A stretch of 64,000 nt of DNA from Lachnospiraceae bacterium. GTDB taxonomy: Bacteria; Bacillota; Clostridia; Lachnospirales; Lachnospiraceae. The position numbers were made by a program, and so were the translations under genes. Positions within the stretch are counted from its first letter, which is position 1. Every line of letters starts with the position of its first letter. Shown here in pieces: positions 6,450 through 14,640 of the stretch. The stretch lies in the NCBI GenBank assembly GCA_014804795.1, contig JAAUZC010000012.1, positions 7,076-71,075 of the forward strand. Reading direction: 5' to 3'. The notes below the pieces were generated by a model, which saw only the letters and a list, made by a program, of their open reading frames with translations, made no database searches and was not told where the DNA came from.

Positions 6450-9008
6450 TCAGCAGGTCGCGCCGCCCTTTACGGTTTTCTGCAAAATGGCGGTTTTGTC
6501 AATCGTATCTGAAAGTAATTTTTCGTTGACATAGTCGAAGCCCAGGCGGCTTATGGTGTCGGCAAATCGTTCGCCAGAGATTCCCTCGTCGCGGAACAGA
6601 AGAATTGCTTTCTCCACAACATCCAACACTTCTTCCTCACTGGTGAAAATTTTGGTCAGAGGAGTGCCGTGCGCAACCTTTTTGCCCCAACGACCGCCAA
6701 TATAAATCTTAAAGCCCTCTTTGTACTCTTCCAGTGCGCCGAAGGGACATCTGCCCTTGCAGCGGCCGCAGTTGTTGCAGGCATCAGGGTCAATGCGGAC
6801 CTTGCCATCGACTACCTTAGCTTCCTTGATAGGACAGTTCTCTACAACCTGGCATCTCTTACAGCCGCGGCATTTAGAATAATCCACCATAGGAACGCGC
6901 TGACCGACGATTCCCAGATCGTTCAGGTCGGGTTTCACACAGTTGTTGGGACAGCCGCCCACGGCAATCTTGAACTTGTGAGGCAGAGTCACACCGTGAT
7001 AACCTACATAGAACCGTTCGTGCAGTTTTTCGGATAAGCCGAAGGTATCGGCAAGACCATACTGACAGGTAGTACCCTTGCAGGAAACAACGGGCCGTAC
7101 CAGTGAGCCGGTGCCGCCGGTAGCCAATCCATGTTCATTTACAAAGTCGATCAATGGCTGGATATTTTCGTATTTGACCCCCTGAATCTCCAGTGTCAGA
7201 CGGGTAGTCATGGTAACAGCACCTGAACCGAAGCGTTCGGAGGCCTCAGCGATGGTTCGGTGTTCCTCTGCGGTGATCTTACCATTGCGGGTGATAATGC
7301 GAACATTGAAAACATCAGGATAACGTTTATCCTGCAGGCAGCCCAAAGCTTTCACGCGCTTGATTTCCTCCGGAGGCAGGGTACCTCCTTTAAACTGTAC
7401 CTTGACTTGATTGATAAAAGCACCGCCCTCCAAAACACGGGTGTTGGTATAGCCTAAAGCCTTCAAACGATTTTGCAGGAAGTAGCCGCGCTTGCCTTTG
7501 GCACATACGAGCAGCAGCTTTTCCTCTGTCCCGATGCCGTCAATCGGTGCGGTAACTTTGGTCAGATCAACCCACTTTGCACCGGGAATGGTAGCAACAG
7601 GATGGGCATCGATGACGCGATAGCCGCCCGCTTTTCCGGCAGCATACTCGGCGGGCGTAAAAGTCTCAAAGGAACCTATCATCTTGTTTTCTAGTATGTA
7701 GCATGCCTGTACGAAAGGATGGATGGCGGTGGAGAATGGAGGCGCATAGGCGAAGTCCAGTGTGTCAAAATCCTCAATCGCCGCATTCATGGCAATGCCG
7801 GTGACAGCGATATCCACCATCTTGTCTACCGCACCTGCGCCTAAAACCTGAATGCCCAGCAGCTTATGGGTGTTTTTGTCGGCAATCAGCTTGGTGACAA
7901 ATGTGGAGGCATCGGAATAGTAGTGCGCTTTGTCATCCGTGACGCAGGTGACTGTAATGACATCAAAACCCGCGTCTTTGGCCTGCGCTTCGGTCAGACC
8001 GGTGCGGCCGGCATTCAAATCGTCTGTCAGCTTCACGACACCGGTGCCCAGACAACCGCCGTAGACAGCGTTCTTCCCGGTCAGATTTTTGGCGAGACAA
8101 CGTCCTGTGATGTTGGCGGTAGAGCCCATGGCGGACCACTGTCCTTTGCCGGTGATTCGGTTATAGACCTGTGCGCAGTCGCCCACGGCATATATGTCAT
8201 TCAAGTTTGTCTTTTGATGGTCATCTACTACGATGGTGCCGCGGTTCATTTCCAGACCGGACTCCGCCAGAAAAGCGGTAGCGGGACGAACGCCTATGGC
8301 AAGTACTACCAGATCGCCGTCGAAGGTGCCTACACTGGTGCGGATGCCGGAAGCTTTTTCATTGCCAAGAACCTCTTCCAAAGCGGCGCCGGTAACAATC
8401 CGGATGCCTTTACTTTGTAACTGACGGCGGATATATGCGGCCATTTCCACATCAAATAAGTTAGGCATGACCTGATCTGCCATGTCGACAACCGTAACCT
8501 TCAGACCTTTGGAGAGCAGATTTTCTGCAATTTCCAATCCGATGAATCCGCCACCCACGACTACGGCGCTGCGGCAGTGGTTATTTTCTATGTAAGCGCG
8601 AAGGCCGATGGCATCGTCAGGCGTACGCATAGTGAATACACCGGACAAATCGGTGCCTGTCACGTCAGGCACGAAGGGAACGGCGCCCGCAGCAATGACC
8701 AGTTTGTCATAGGGAACGGTTTCACCGTTTGCAAAGCTGACGGTTTTGGCCGCCGCGTCTATGCCCACGGCTTCCATTTCGGTTTTGACTTCCACCCCTG
8801 TCAGGCCGGCGTACTTTTCAGGAGTATTGACAATTAATTCCTCACGGGTTTCGATACTCCCTCCCACATAATAGGGCAGCCCGCAGCCGGCGTAGGAGAT
8901 ATCCTTACTTTTGGTATAGACTGTGACCTTTGCACTGCGATCCTGACGCATCAGTTTTGCAGCAGTTTTTGTGCCGGCAGCAACGCCGCCGATAACAACA
9001 ACATTCAT
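6450..9008 (-). CDS. CoA-disulfide-reductase-like flavoprotein fused to rhodanese and siroheme sulfite/nitrite reductase with two [4Fe-4S] sites
   Basis: An 852-residue fusion. Residues 1 to about 450 are a pyridine-nucleotide-disulfide oxidoreductase with FAD motif VVIGGVAAGTK and the lone redox Cys42 in YAGCGLPYYVGG, as in CoA-disulfide reductase/NADH oxidase. Residues about 465-545 are a rhodanese domain with active loop VCAKGKRG (Cys near 503). The rest matches a small siroheme sulfite/nitrite reductase: CKGTTC and CPNNC (near residues 642 and 685) fit the siroheme-[4Fe-4S] ligand pattern, and CRGCKRC and CNNCGRC clusters (about 705-770) look like a two-cluster ferredoxin. It could move electrons from NAD(P)H through FAD and Fe-S to siroheme and reduce sulfite, polysulfide or nitrite. 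That activity is inference. Ribosome site AAGGAG; cytosolic, no membrane segment. Confidence 0.92.
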   Translation of the reverse strand: MNVVVIGGVAAGTKTAAKLMRQDRSAKVTVYTKSKDISYAGCGLPYYVGGSIETREELIVNTPEKYAGLTGVEVKTEMEAVGIDAAAKTVSFANGETVPYDKLVIAAGAVPFVPDVTGTDLSGVFTMRTPDDAIGLRAYIENNHCRSAVVVGGGFIGLEIAENLLSKGLKVTVVDMADQVMPNLFDVEMAAYIRRQLQSKGIRIVTGAALEEVLGNEKASGIRTSVGTFDGDLVVLAIGVRPATAFLAESGLEMNRGTIVVDDHQKTNLNDIYAVGDCAQVYNRITGKGQWSAMGSTANITGRCLAKNLTGKNAVYGGCLGTGVVKLTDDLNAGRTGLTEAQAKDAGFDVITVTCVTDDKAHYYSDASTFVTKLIADKNTHKLLGIQVLGAGAVDKMVDIAVTGIAMNAAIEDFDTLDFAYAPPFSTAIHPFVQACYILENKMIGSFETFTPAEYAAGKAGGYRVIDAHPVATIPGAKWVDLTKVTAPIDGIGTEEKLLLVCAKGKRGYFLQNRLKALGYTNTRVLEGGAFINQVKVQFKGGTLPPEEIKRVKALGCLQDKRYPDVFNVRIITRNGKITAEEHRTIAEASERFGSGAVTMTTRLTLEIQGVKYENIQPLIDFVNEHGLATGGTGSLVRPVVSCKGTTCQYGLADTFGLSEKLHERFYVGYHGVTLPHKFKIAVGGCPNNCVKPDLNDLGIVGQRVPMVDYSKCRGCKRCQVVENCPIKEAKVVDGKVRIDPDACNNCGRCKGRCPFGALEEYKEGFKIYIGGRWGKKVAHGTPLTKIFTSEEEVLDVVEKAILLFRDEGISGERFADTISRLGFDYVNEKLLSDTIDKTAILQKTVKGGATC

Positions 9009-9080
9009 AACCTTCGCTCCTTATTTTTTAATGATGGAACAGAAAAATTTTGCTCCACTGTTTCTTTGGTTATCATTTTT

Positions 9081-9109
9081 ATTGTAGCATGGAGCCTGAG
9101 AAAAATCAA
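9081..9109 (-). promoter_or_regulatory. Promoter for the reductase gene
   Basis: On the minus strand -35 TTGATT (9104-9109) and -10 TACAAT (9081-9086) are separated by 17 bp, about 75 bp upstream of the reductase ATG. Confidence 0.65.
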
Positions 9110-9139
9110 TAAACTGTGCGAATCTGAGGGGGAGATGCA

Positions 9140-9262
9140 GTGACAGAAAAATTGGTGATTATTACGAGAAAGTCCGACGAGGAAAGCAAGAGAAGCCGTT
9201 TCACGAGGTTATTTTTCAGGTTGGAAATAAGAACAAATGAGGGCATTGTGTTTGGATTCTAA
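9140..9262 (+). CDS. Possible 40-residue small ORF
   Basis: A GTG codon at 9140 follows a GGGGGAG ribosome-like site and opens a 40-codon frame ending in TAA at 9260-9262. The predicted peptide is basic, with several Arg and Lys, and begins MTEKLVIITRK. It overlaps the 3' end of the convergent pseudo-ABC gene by four bases. I do not recognise it. It may be chance. Confidence 0.2.
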   Translation: MTEKLVIITRKSDEESKRSRFTRLFFRLEIRTNEGIVFGF

Positions 9263-10665
9263 AGATTGATGATCGTATCGCAAATACTTTGCAATGTTTT
9301 GTTTCTTGAAAGAATCAGGCATGATATTCCCATATTCTGCACTGAAAAAATAATCTGCCGGAATCTTTTTAATATGCTGAGGCTGTCATTCTCGGGATAT
9401 GGATTAATAAATACAATAAACATGGGCTTTTTACAAACCCATTTTGCAATATTAATATCCATTTGAATATCGTAAGAAACATGAGGCATACGCTCCATAT
9501 GGGAATAATTTTTGATCAGGTATTCCATATGCAGACTTTCTAAGATATCCTTAATATAGTATCTGGTCAACTTGCGGTTTTCGATTCCGAGAGGGAATAA
9601 GGTGCGTGAATGCAGAAGAAGTCCCACATTGTCCCAAATATTCATATTACAGAAAATGTTGTCGTCGGAAAGGTTTTCATTTATGACGGCAACATTATTT
9701 TTTAAAGCATATTTTATCCCTTTAGTAAGAAAGCTTCCGGTATAAATACTTTTCCCGCAGAGAATGTCTATTATTTCAGGGCAGCAGATCCAATCCCTGT
9801 CAAAAACTCCGGTTATTTTATGGCTGTCAAGGGCAATGGAAAGGGGTTTGCCGCTTTCTTTGCAGATATAATCCGTATGGAAATGTGCAGTAAAAGGTAC
9901 GGAGAAATGACTTTCAAAATCTTCTGCCATATCGGGAGAAGGGAAGATAAAACCGGTGGATGCGGTTGGTGCCTTTACGGAAACATCATGAATAGATATA
10001 ACGGTCTTGTTTTGCAGAATAGTCAACCGGTCTGCCGACTCTGCCGGACCGTGGCTTTTTTCGGAAAACAGTATGATAGAAATGCCTTTTTGGGGAATCA
10101 GAGTCAGTATTTCCATAAACCGTTTCATTTCACTCATAGTATAGATATTGGTGAAATCTTCCAGAATAAGAAAACGCCTGTTTCCGGCTACAGCTCGCAA
10201 AATTTCAATCAAGTGCTTTTGGGCAGTTGTCAGTTTGGTGACAGAGGAGGCAGCGGAAATATCATAAATATGAAAATCCTCCATGAGACGACGGGTATTT
10301 TCGTAAATTGCTCTTTCGTTCAGAATGCCGTAGGAGTAAAACTGTTTGTTAAAATAGAACAAATTCTCTGCAACAGTCATATTGGAGACTAACTGCGGTT
10401 TGATAGATATATGACTGGATACGGATGACAGTTTTTTGTAGTCTCTGCCAGTTACAATTTCCCTGTCGTTCATATATAAATGACCGTCATCAGGAGAATA
10501 TTTTCCCTGCAGCACACGGATAAGTGTCTCCTTGCTCAAATCTTCTTTTGTCAGCACACAGTTAATCTCACCTTCAAAAAGAGTGAAGTTCAGGTTTTCC
10601 AATAGGGCTTCGTTTGTTTTGTTATAAACAGATACGTGGTCAAGACGTAAAACTTCCTTTTTCAT
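9259..10665 (-). CDS. Catalytically degenerate double-ABC protein of the sugar-importer ATPase (RbsA/MglA) type
   Basis: About 468 residues, collinear with the two-cassette sugar importer ATPase encoded at 14641-16161, but with no intact ATPase motif. The Walker A position reads TKEDLSKET (Lys kept, Gly residues and the Ser/Thr lost). The signature is TTAQKHL, Walker B is FLILEDFTN (Asp-Glu swapped) and the H-loop His is gone (LFSEKS). The second cassette is more eroded: ITGVFDRDW stands where Walker A should be. It is unlikely to hydrolyse ATP. ATG 10665 has AAGGAG seven bases upstream; an earlier GTG-type extension into the kinase gene is unlikely. It overlaps the 3' end of the kinase gene by 26 bp, so it belongs to the two-component operon. 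Inferred role: regulatory or scaffolding link between transporter and kinase. Confidence 0.85.
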   Translation of the reverse strand: MKKEVLRLDHVSVYNKTNEALLENLNFTLFEGEINCVLTKEDLSKETLIRVLQGKYSPDDGHLYMNDREIVTGRDYKKLSSVSSHISIKPQLVSNMTVAENLFYFNKQFYSYGILNERAIYENTRRLMEDFHIYDISAASSVTKLTTAQKHLIEILRAVAGNRRFLILEDFTNIYTMSEMKRFMEILTLIPQKGISIILFSEKSHGPAESADRLTILQNKTVISIHDVSVKAPTASTGFIFPSPDMAEDFESHFSVPFTAHFHTDYICKESGKPLSIALDSHKITGVFDRDWICCPEIIDILCGKSIYTGSFLTKGIKYALKNNVAVINENLSDDNIFCNMNIWDNVGLLLHSRTLFPLGIENRKLTRYYIKDILESLHMEYLIKNYSHMERMPHVSYDIQMDINIAKWVCKKPMFIVFINPYPENDSLSILKRFRQIIFSVQNMGISCLILSRNKTLQSICDTIINL

Positions 10666-11632
10666 GAGAATACTCCTTATTTGGCAGGGTAATCTGTACT
10701 TCGGTTCCGGAATGAAGAGTGCTGTAAATGACCAGGCCGTAAAGAGCACCATACATTAATTTAATCCGCGTGTTTACGTTTGATAATGCAATGCCGGATG
10801 TATAGCCTGTCTGTTCCGGCAGAGCCTGCCAGTTGTAGGTCAGATTATGGTTTAATTTTTTTAAAGCTGCGTCCTCAATACCCTTTCCGTTGTCGATTAC
10901 ACTGATGATAATCCGGGACTGAGTCGTATAAAGGCTTATCCTGATGACGCCGCCGCTTTGGGTATCGGAAAGTCCATGGGAGATGGCGTTTTCTATCAGG
11001 GGCTGTAAAATCAGCTTTGGGATAGAATATTGCATAATGTTATCGGATATATCCTGAATATCTTTTTCGATGGTAAAACGGTTAGAAAAGCGGTATTGCA
11101 GAATTTTAATATAGTTATCCGTGTTAATAAGTTCCTGTTCGATCGATACGATGGGATTACGCGAACCGATAGTATATCTGAAAAAGGATGATAGGATGGC
11201 GATCATATCCGCCGTTTCCCGTGAACCGTCATCTAAAGCCTTACCCCGGATAGAATCCAGAGTATTATACAAAAAATGCGGATTGATCTGGCTTTGTAAA
11301 GCGCTTGCAAGAGTCTGGTTCTGCAGCAGCGCTTTTGCACGTTCATTTTTTGCCACCTCATAAGCACGGCTGTTATCAACAATAATGATAGTTTTATAAA
11401 AGGATACCAGCAAAATAAAAAAGCAGAAATCCATTACGGGCAACAGAAAGAAGGGCAGAAATAGACGCCCGGAAAATTCCGGGGTACGATATGTCCCGAT
11501 AATAAACAGGTTCATTAGGAGCAAAATCAATAAAGAAACTACAAACAGAATATAAATTTTTTTATATCTGAAATTTTTCAGATTCTGCAAATAAATATAT
11601 ATCTTGGATTTTTTCATAAATGAATCCGGCAT
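10640..11632 (-). CDS. Sensor histidine kinase, LytS/YesM-type
   Basis: A 330-residue membrane kinase. Two hydrophobic segments near residues 27-47 and 58-80 are followed by a short coiled region and the HisKA_7TM/His_kinase domain. The phosphoacceptor motif is INPHFLYNTLD, the N-box LQPLIENAISHGL and the G-box DNGKGI. There is no large extracellular sensor domain, unlike classic YesM, so the signal may come from the membrane or from a partner protein. It lies between the response regulator (47 bp upstream) and the pseudo-ABC gene (overlapping). The ribosome site at the ATG chosen is weak; a Met five codons later is an alternative. Confidence 0.93.
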   Translation of the reverse strand: MPDSFMKKSKIYIYLQNLKNFRYKKIYILFVVSLLILLLMNLFIIGTYRTPEFSGRLFLPFFLLPVMDFCFFILLVSFYKTIIIVDNSRAYEVAKNERAKALLQNQTLASALQSQINPHFLYNTLDSIRGKALDDGSRETADMIAILSSFFRYTIGSRNPIVSIEQELINTDNYIKILQYRFSNRFTIEKDIQDISDNIMQYSIPKLILQPLIENAISHGLSDTQSGGVIRISLYTTQSRIIISVIDNGKGIEDAALKKLNHNLTYNWQALPEQTGYTSGIALSNVNTRIKLMYGALYGLVIYSTLHSGTEVQITLPNKEYSHEKGSFTS

Positions 11633-11678
11633 CCGTCAAAAAGCAAATGCATCCTTTCTGAAAAGCAAATGGTTTTCC

Positions 11679-13244
11679 CTAAAAATTATTATGCACCTTT
11701 CTGTATTCTGTAGGTTTTATGCCTACATTTTTCTTGAATATTTTGCTGAAATATTTTTCGTCCCGATAGCCTATATGCAGAGCGATTTCCTTAATGGTTT
11801 TCTGGGAATTCTTCAATAAATCCTTCGCAACATCAATTCTTACATTTGTCACATAATCGACAAAGTTAATTCCCGTTTCCTGCTTAAAGAGGTTGGATAA
11901 ATAGGCAGGCGCCAGAAAAACAATGTCCGCCAGAGTTTCCAGCGTAATGTGGGAGGAATAGTTTTTATTTACAAAGTCTTTTACGATACTTATGGCTTTT
12001 CTACTGTCCGGAAGCTTTATATTTGCATCATGATCAAGGATTTCCTGCACATAATTATGCAGAAAATCCGTATACAGGGAAATGTCTTCCAGATGGTCCA
12101 ATTCCTCAAAAAAAGCCGTTTGGTCAAAGGAAATATTTAAAGGAACCAAAATCGTTGAAACAAGATTACTCAAATAGAAATAAAAATCATAGGGAAAATC
12201 CTTCAGCAAAGAGGGAGCTTCCGCAACAGCCCGGTCAAAGATGGAAATTAAAGATGCGTAGTCCTTAATTTCGATATAATATGCGATACTCTTTCGGTAA
12301 GGCTCTATTTTAACTGTAGTCAGATAATTCAGGTTTTCCTTATGGGGAGAAAAGACCTCTATGCGGTTAAAGCCCGTGACGATCCGTCCGGATAAAGCCA
12401 GAGAGACCTGTGACAGAGCTCTGGAAATATGGGATAGATCCGAAAAGCATTGGCTGATGGCAATAGTATATCCGGTATTAGAAGACAAAAAGTTTAAGCT
12501 GCTCAATTCATTTATCAGATACTGGAAGCTGCGGTTTAATGCATTCAGGTTTTCCGAAACAAAATTCATAATAAAAGAAATCCTGTTTTTTTCATGCTCG
12601 CAAATTTCATAATCAAGACAGAGATGGGAACAGTTTCTTTCTATGGCTTTCACGACCATATTGATATTCAAGGCGTTGGCAGCATGTACGTCAAGGGAAT
12701 CAATTGCCATTTTCCCGATGATAAAGCTGCCGTCGGAAAAAGAAAACTGATATTCTTTATTGACGAAATTTAGGCTGTCAGAAGGAAAGGGCGGGATGGG
12801 CGGGTTTGTAAACAGGCTTTTCCTGACCTTGACTGTATTATGAAAGTTACGCTGCTCCTTTTGAATGGCGTGCAATTTATTGTCAATAATCTTGGAGAGC
12901 GATTCATTTAATTCCTTGTGATTAATAGGCTTTAGCAGGAAGCTGTCCACTCCCAGGGAAATAGCCTCTTTGGCATATTCAAAATAAGAATAGCCGCTGA
13001 TAATAATGAAATTTGTATTTAAACCTTCTGTCTGCGCCTCTTTGATTAATTTTAAACCGGAAAGGCAGGGCATCTGTATATCGGTAATGACAATATCTGG
13101 TTTCAGCTCCTTCATCATTTCAAGAACCTCCAGACTGTTTGTGGAAGAACCGAGGAATTGTAAATCCAGTGCTTCCCATTCGATTTCATTTTTTATCAGA
13201 TTGCAGATATTTATTTCGTCGTCAGCGATTAAAACAGTAAGCAT
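11679..13244 (-). CDS. Response regulator, YesN-type (receiver plus AraC DNA-binding domain)
   Basis: About 521 residues. The N-terminal receiver has acidic DDE, phospho-Asp in VITDIQMP and Lys in LLKPI. A long middle region of about 280 residues follows, and the C-terminus has two AraC helix-turn-helix motifs (LETLADIVFLAPAYLSNLF and IKEIALHIGYRDEKYFSKIF). The ATG at 13244 is chosen over GTG 13253 because AAGGTG stands six bases before it. It pairs with the adjacent kinase and is divergent from the sugar importer, whose transcription it most likely controls in response to the imported ligand. Confidence 0.94.
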   Translation of the reverse strand: MLTVLIADDEINICNLIKNEIEWEALDLQFLGSSTNSLEVLEMMKELKPDIVITDIQMPCLSGLKLIKEAQTEGLNTNFIIISGYSYFEYAKEAISLGVDSFLLKPINHKELNESLSKIIDNKLHAIQKEQRNFHNTVKVRKSLFTNPPIPPFPSDSLNFVNKEYQFSFSDGSFIIGKMAIDSLDVHAANALNINMVVKAIERNCSHLCLDYEICEHEKNRISFIMNFVSENLNALNRSFQYLINELSSLNFLSSNTGYTIAISQCFSDLSHISRALSQVSLALSGRIVTGFNRIEVFSPHKENLNYLTTVKIEPYRKSIAYYIEIKDYASLISIFDRAVAEAPSLLKDFPYDFYFYLSNLVSTILVPLNISFDQTAFFEELDHLEDISLYTDFLHNYVQEILDHDANIKLPDSRKAISIVKDFVNKNYSSHITLETLADIVFLAPAYLSNLFKQETGINFVDYVTNVRIDVAKDLLKNSQKTIKEIALHIGYRDEKYFSKIFKKNVGIKPTEYRKVHNNF

Positions 13245-13358
13245 ACAATTCACCTTATTTCTGATGAAAACAAAAAGAATGTGTTTATGAATCCTATTAT
13301 ATTATTTAAAAGTATCTAAGGGAAGTGGGGAAATATTTACAATTGGTGGAGGATTTTT

Positions 13359-13490
13359 ATGACAGAGGGAAATTGCGTTGACTTGCGGGAAATTGCTTTT
13401 TATAATTCGGCACATAAGGAGGAAAATGAAATAGCAGAACGCAGAATAGCAGAAAAAACTGATTCAGAAAAGAAGGAGGGTTTCAAATGA
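13359..13490 (+). CDS. Possible 43-residue leader ORF overlapping the binding-protein start (ATGA)
   Basis: ATG 13359 has GGAGG six bases upstream. Its 43-codon frame, rich in Glu and Lys, ends in a TGA that overlaps the next start as ATGA, as translationally coupled genes do. Against it, a near-consensus promoter lies inside the frame (13378-13406), so the coupling may be accidental. The peptide has no recognisable family. Confidence 0.3.
   Translation: MTEGNCVDLREIAFYNSAHKEENEIAERRIAEKTDSEKKEGFK
13378..13406 (+). promoter_or_regulatory. Promoter of the sugar-type ABC operon
   Basis: TTGACT (13378-13383), 17 bp, then TATAAT (13401-13406): the strongest promoter match in this region, 81 bp before the binding-protein ATG. 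A strong AAGGAGG followed by the two-codon frame ATG AAA TAG (13426-13434) lies in the leader. Confidence 0.75.
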
Positions 13491-14602
13491 AAAAAACAAA
13501 AATAGTTTGTTGTTATCTGGTAACACTTATGATAATCATGTCCTTGATCGGGTGTGGTAATCAGGGAAGCGGCCCGGCGGCAGAGGGAGCAGGAAGCGAT
13601 AATGTGCCGGTAGAGGAACAGGGAAGCAATGAAACGGAAGAAAGTGATAAGACAGACAGCGCAGATGAAAAAATTGTGGTAGGGGTTTCCCAATGTACCA
13701 CCCAGGAAGAAAGATGGCGTAATGATTCCAATGCATTGCAGGCATTAGCGGATGAAATGGGTATTGAATTGAAAATGGTAGATGCAACAAACGAGACATC
13801 TGCACAAGCAACCCAGATTGAGAACCTGATTTCCAGCGGTGTCGACGTATTGTTAGTTTCTCCGACGGATTCCGATGCGATCGCACCATCCTTAGAGGAA
13901 GCAAAGAAAGCAGGGATTCCCGTTGTTGTTTGGGGAAGACAGGCAAATACAGATTGTCAGGATTTCTTTATCATCAATGATTTTGTTATGACAGGAAGAG
14001 AAATGGCAAAAATTGCGCTGGAGACCTGCAGTGAAGGGAATGTCGTTTTAATCGGCGGAGATAAAAGCACTACTGTACCGACAGAAATGACAGAGGGCAT
14101 GATGTCGGCTTTGCAGGAAAAACTGGACAGCAAGGAAATGAAAATTGTATTTGAGCAGTACATTACCAACTGGGCGCCTGATGGAGCCATGTCCGCAATG
14201 GAAAATGCCTTAACACAGCTTAATAATGATGTAGACCTGGTTTTATGCCATAACGACGGTATGGCGGGCGGAGCGATTCAGGCATTGGAAGGACAGGGAC
14301 TGGCAGGACAGATACCTGTTGTGGGAATGGATGCAGAGCTTGCTGCATTACAGAGGATTGCTGAAGGAAAGCAGTATTCCACGGTTATCTTTGATCATTC
14401 GGGAACGGCGTCCATTTGTCTGAATGCGGCAGTTGCACTTGCCAGAGGAGAGGATGTCTCCGGACTCAAGACCAAGGATACGGAGATTAGCGGAAGCCAA
14501 ATACCTACGGCGGATATTCCCATTATTATTATTACAAAGGATAATATGGACAGTGTGTGCATAGACTCAGGAATTCATACAAGAGAAGAAATCTATAAGT
14601 AG
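13487..14602 (+). CDS. Sugar-type ABC transporter substrate-binding lipoprotein (ribose/galactose-like)
   Basis: A 371-residue type I periplasmic-binding-like protein. The signal peptide ends in lipobox SLIGC, and an acidic, Gly/Ser/Glu-rich linker runs to about residue 60. The binding fold then begins at KIVVGVSQCTTQEERWR. It resembles the RbsB/ribose-like Peripla_BP_4 group (ASQATQIENLISSGVDVLLVSPTD). Ribosome site AAGGAGG. It is the first importer gene. The ligand is not identifiable; the flavin-reductase-like gene at the operon end hints that it may not be a plain hexose or pentose. Confidence 0.93.
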   Translation: MKKTKIVCCYLVTLMIIMSLIGCGNQGSGPAAEGAGSDNVPVEEQGSNETEESDKTDSADEKIVVGVSQCTTQEERWRNDSNALQALADEMGIELKMVDATNETSAQATQIENLISSGVDVLLVSPTDSDAIAPSLEEAKKAGIPVVVWGRQANTDCQDFFIINDFVMTGREMAKIALETCSEGNVVLIGGDKSTTVPTEMTEGMMSALQEKLDSKEMKIVFEQYITNWAPDGAMSAMENALTQLNNDVDLVLCHNDGMAGGAIQALEGQGLAGQIPVVGMDAELAALQRIAEGKQYSTVIFDHSGTASICLNAAVALARGEDVSGLKTKDTEISGSQIPTADIPIIIITKDNMDSVCIDSGIHTREEIYK

Positions 14603-14640
14603 GTAAAAAGATGAATCCGGGATAAAACAGGAGGGTAGAA

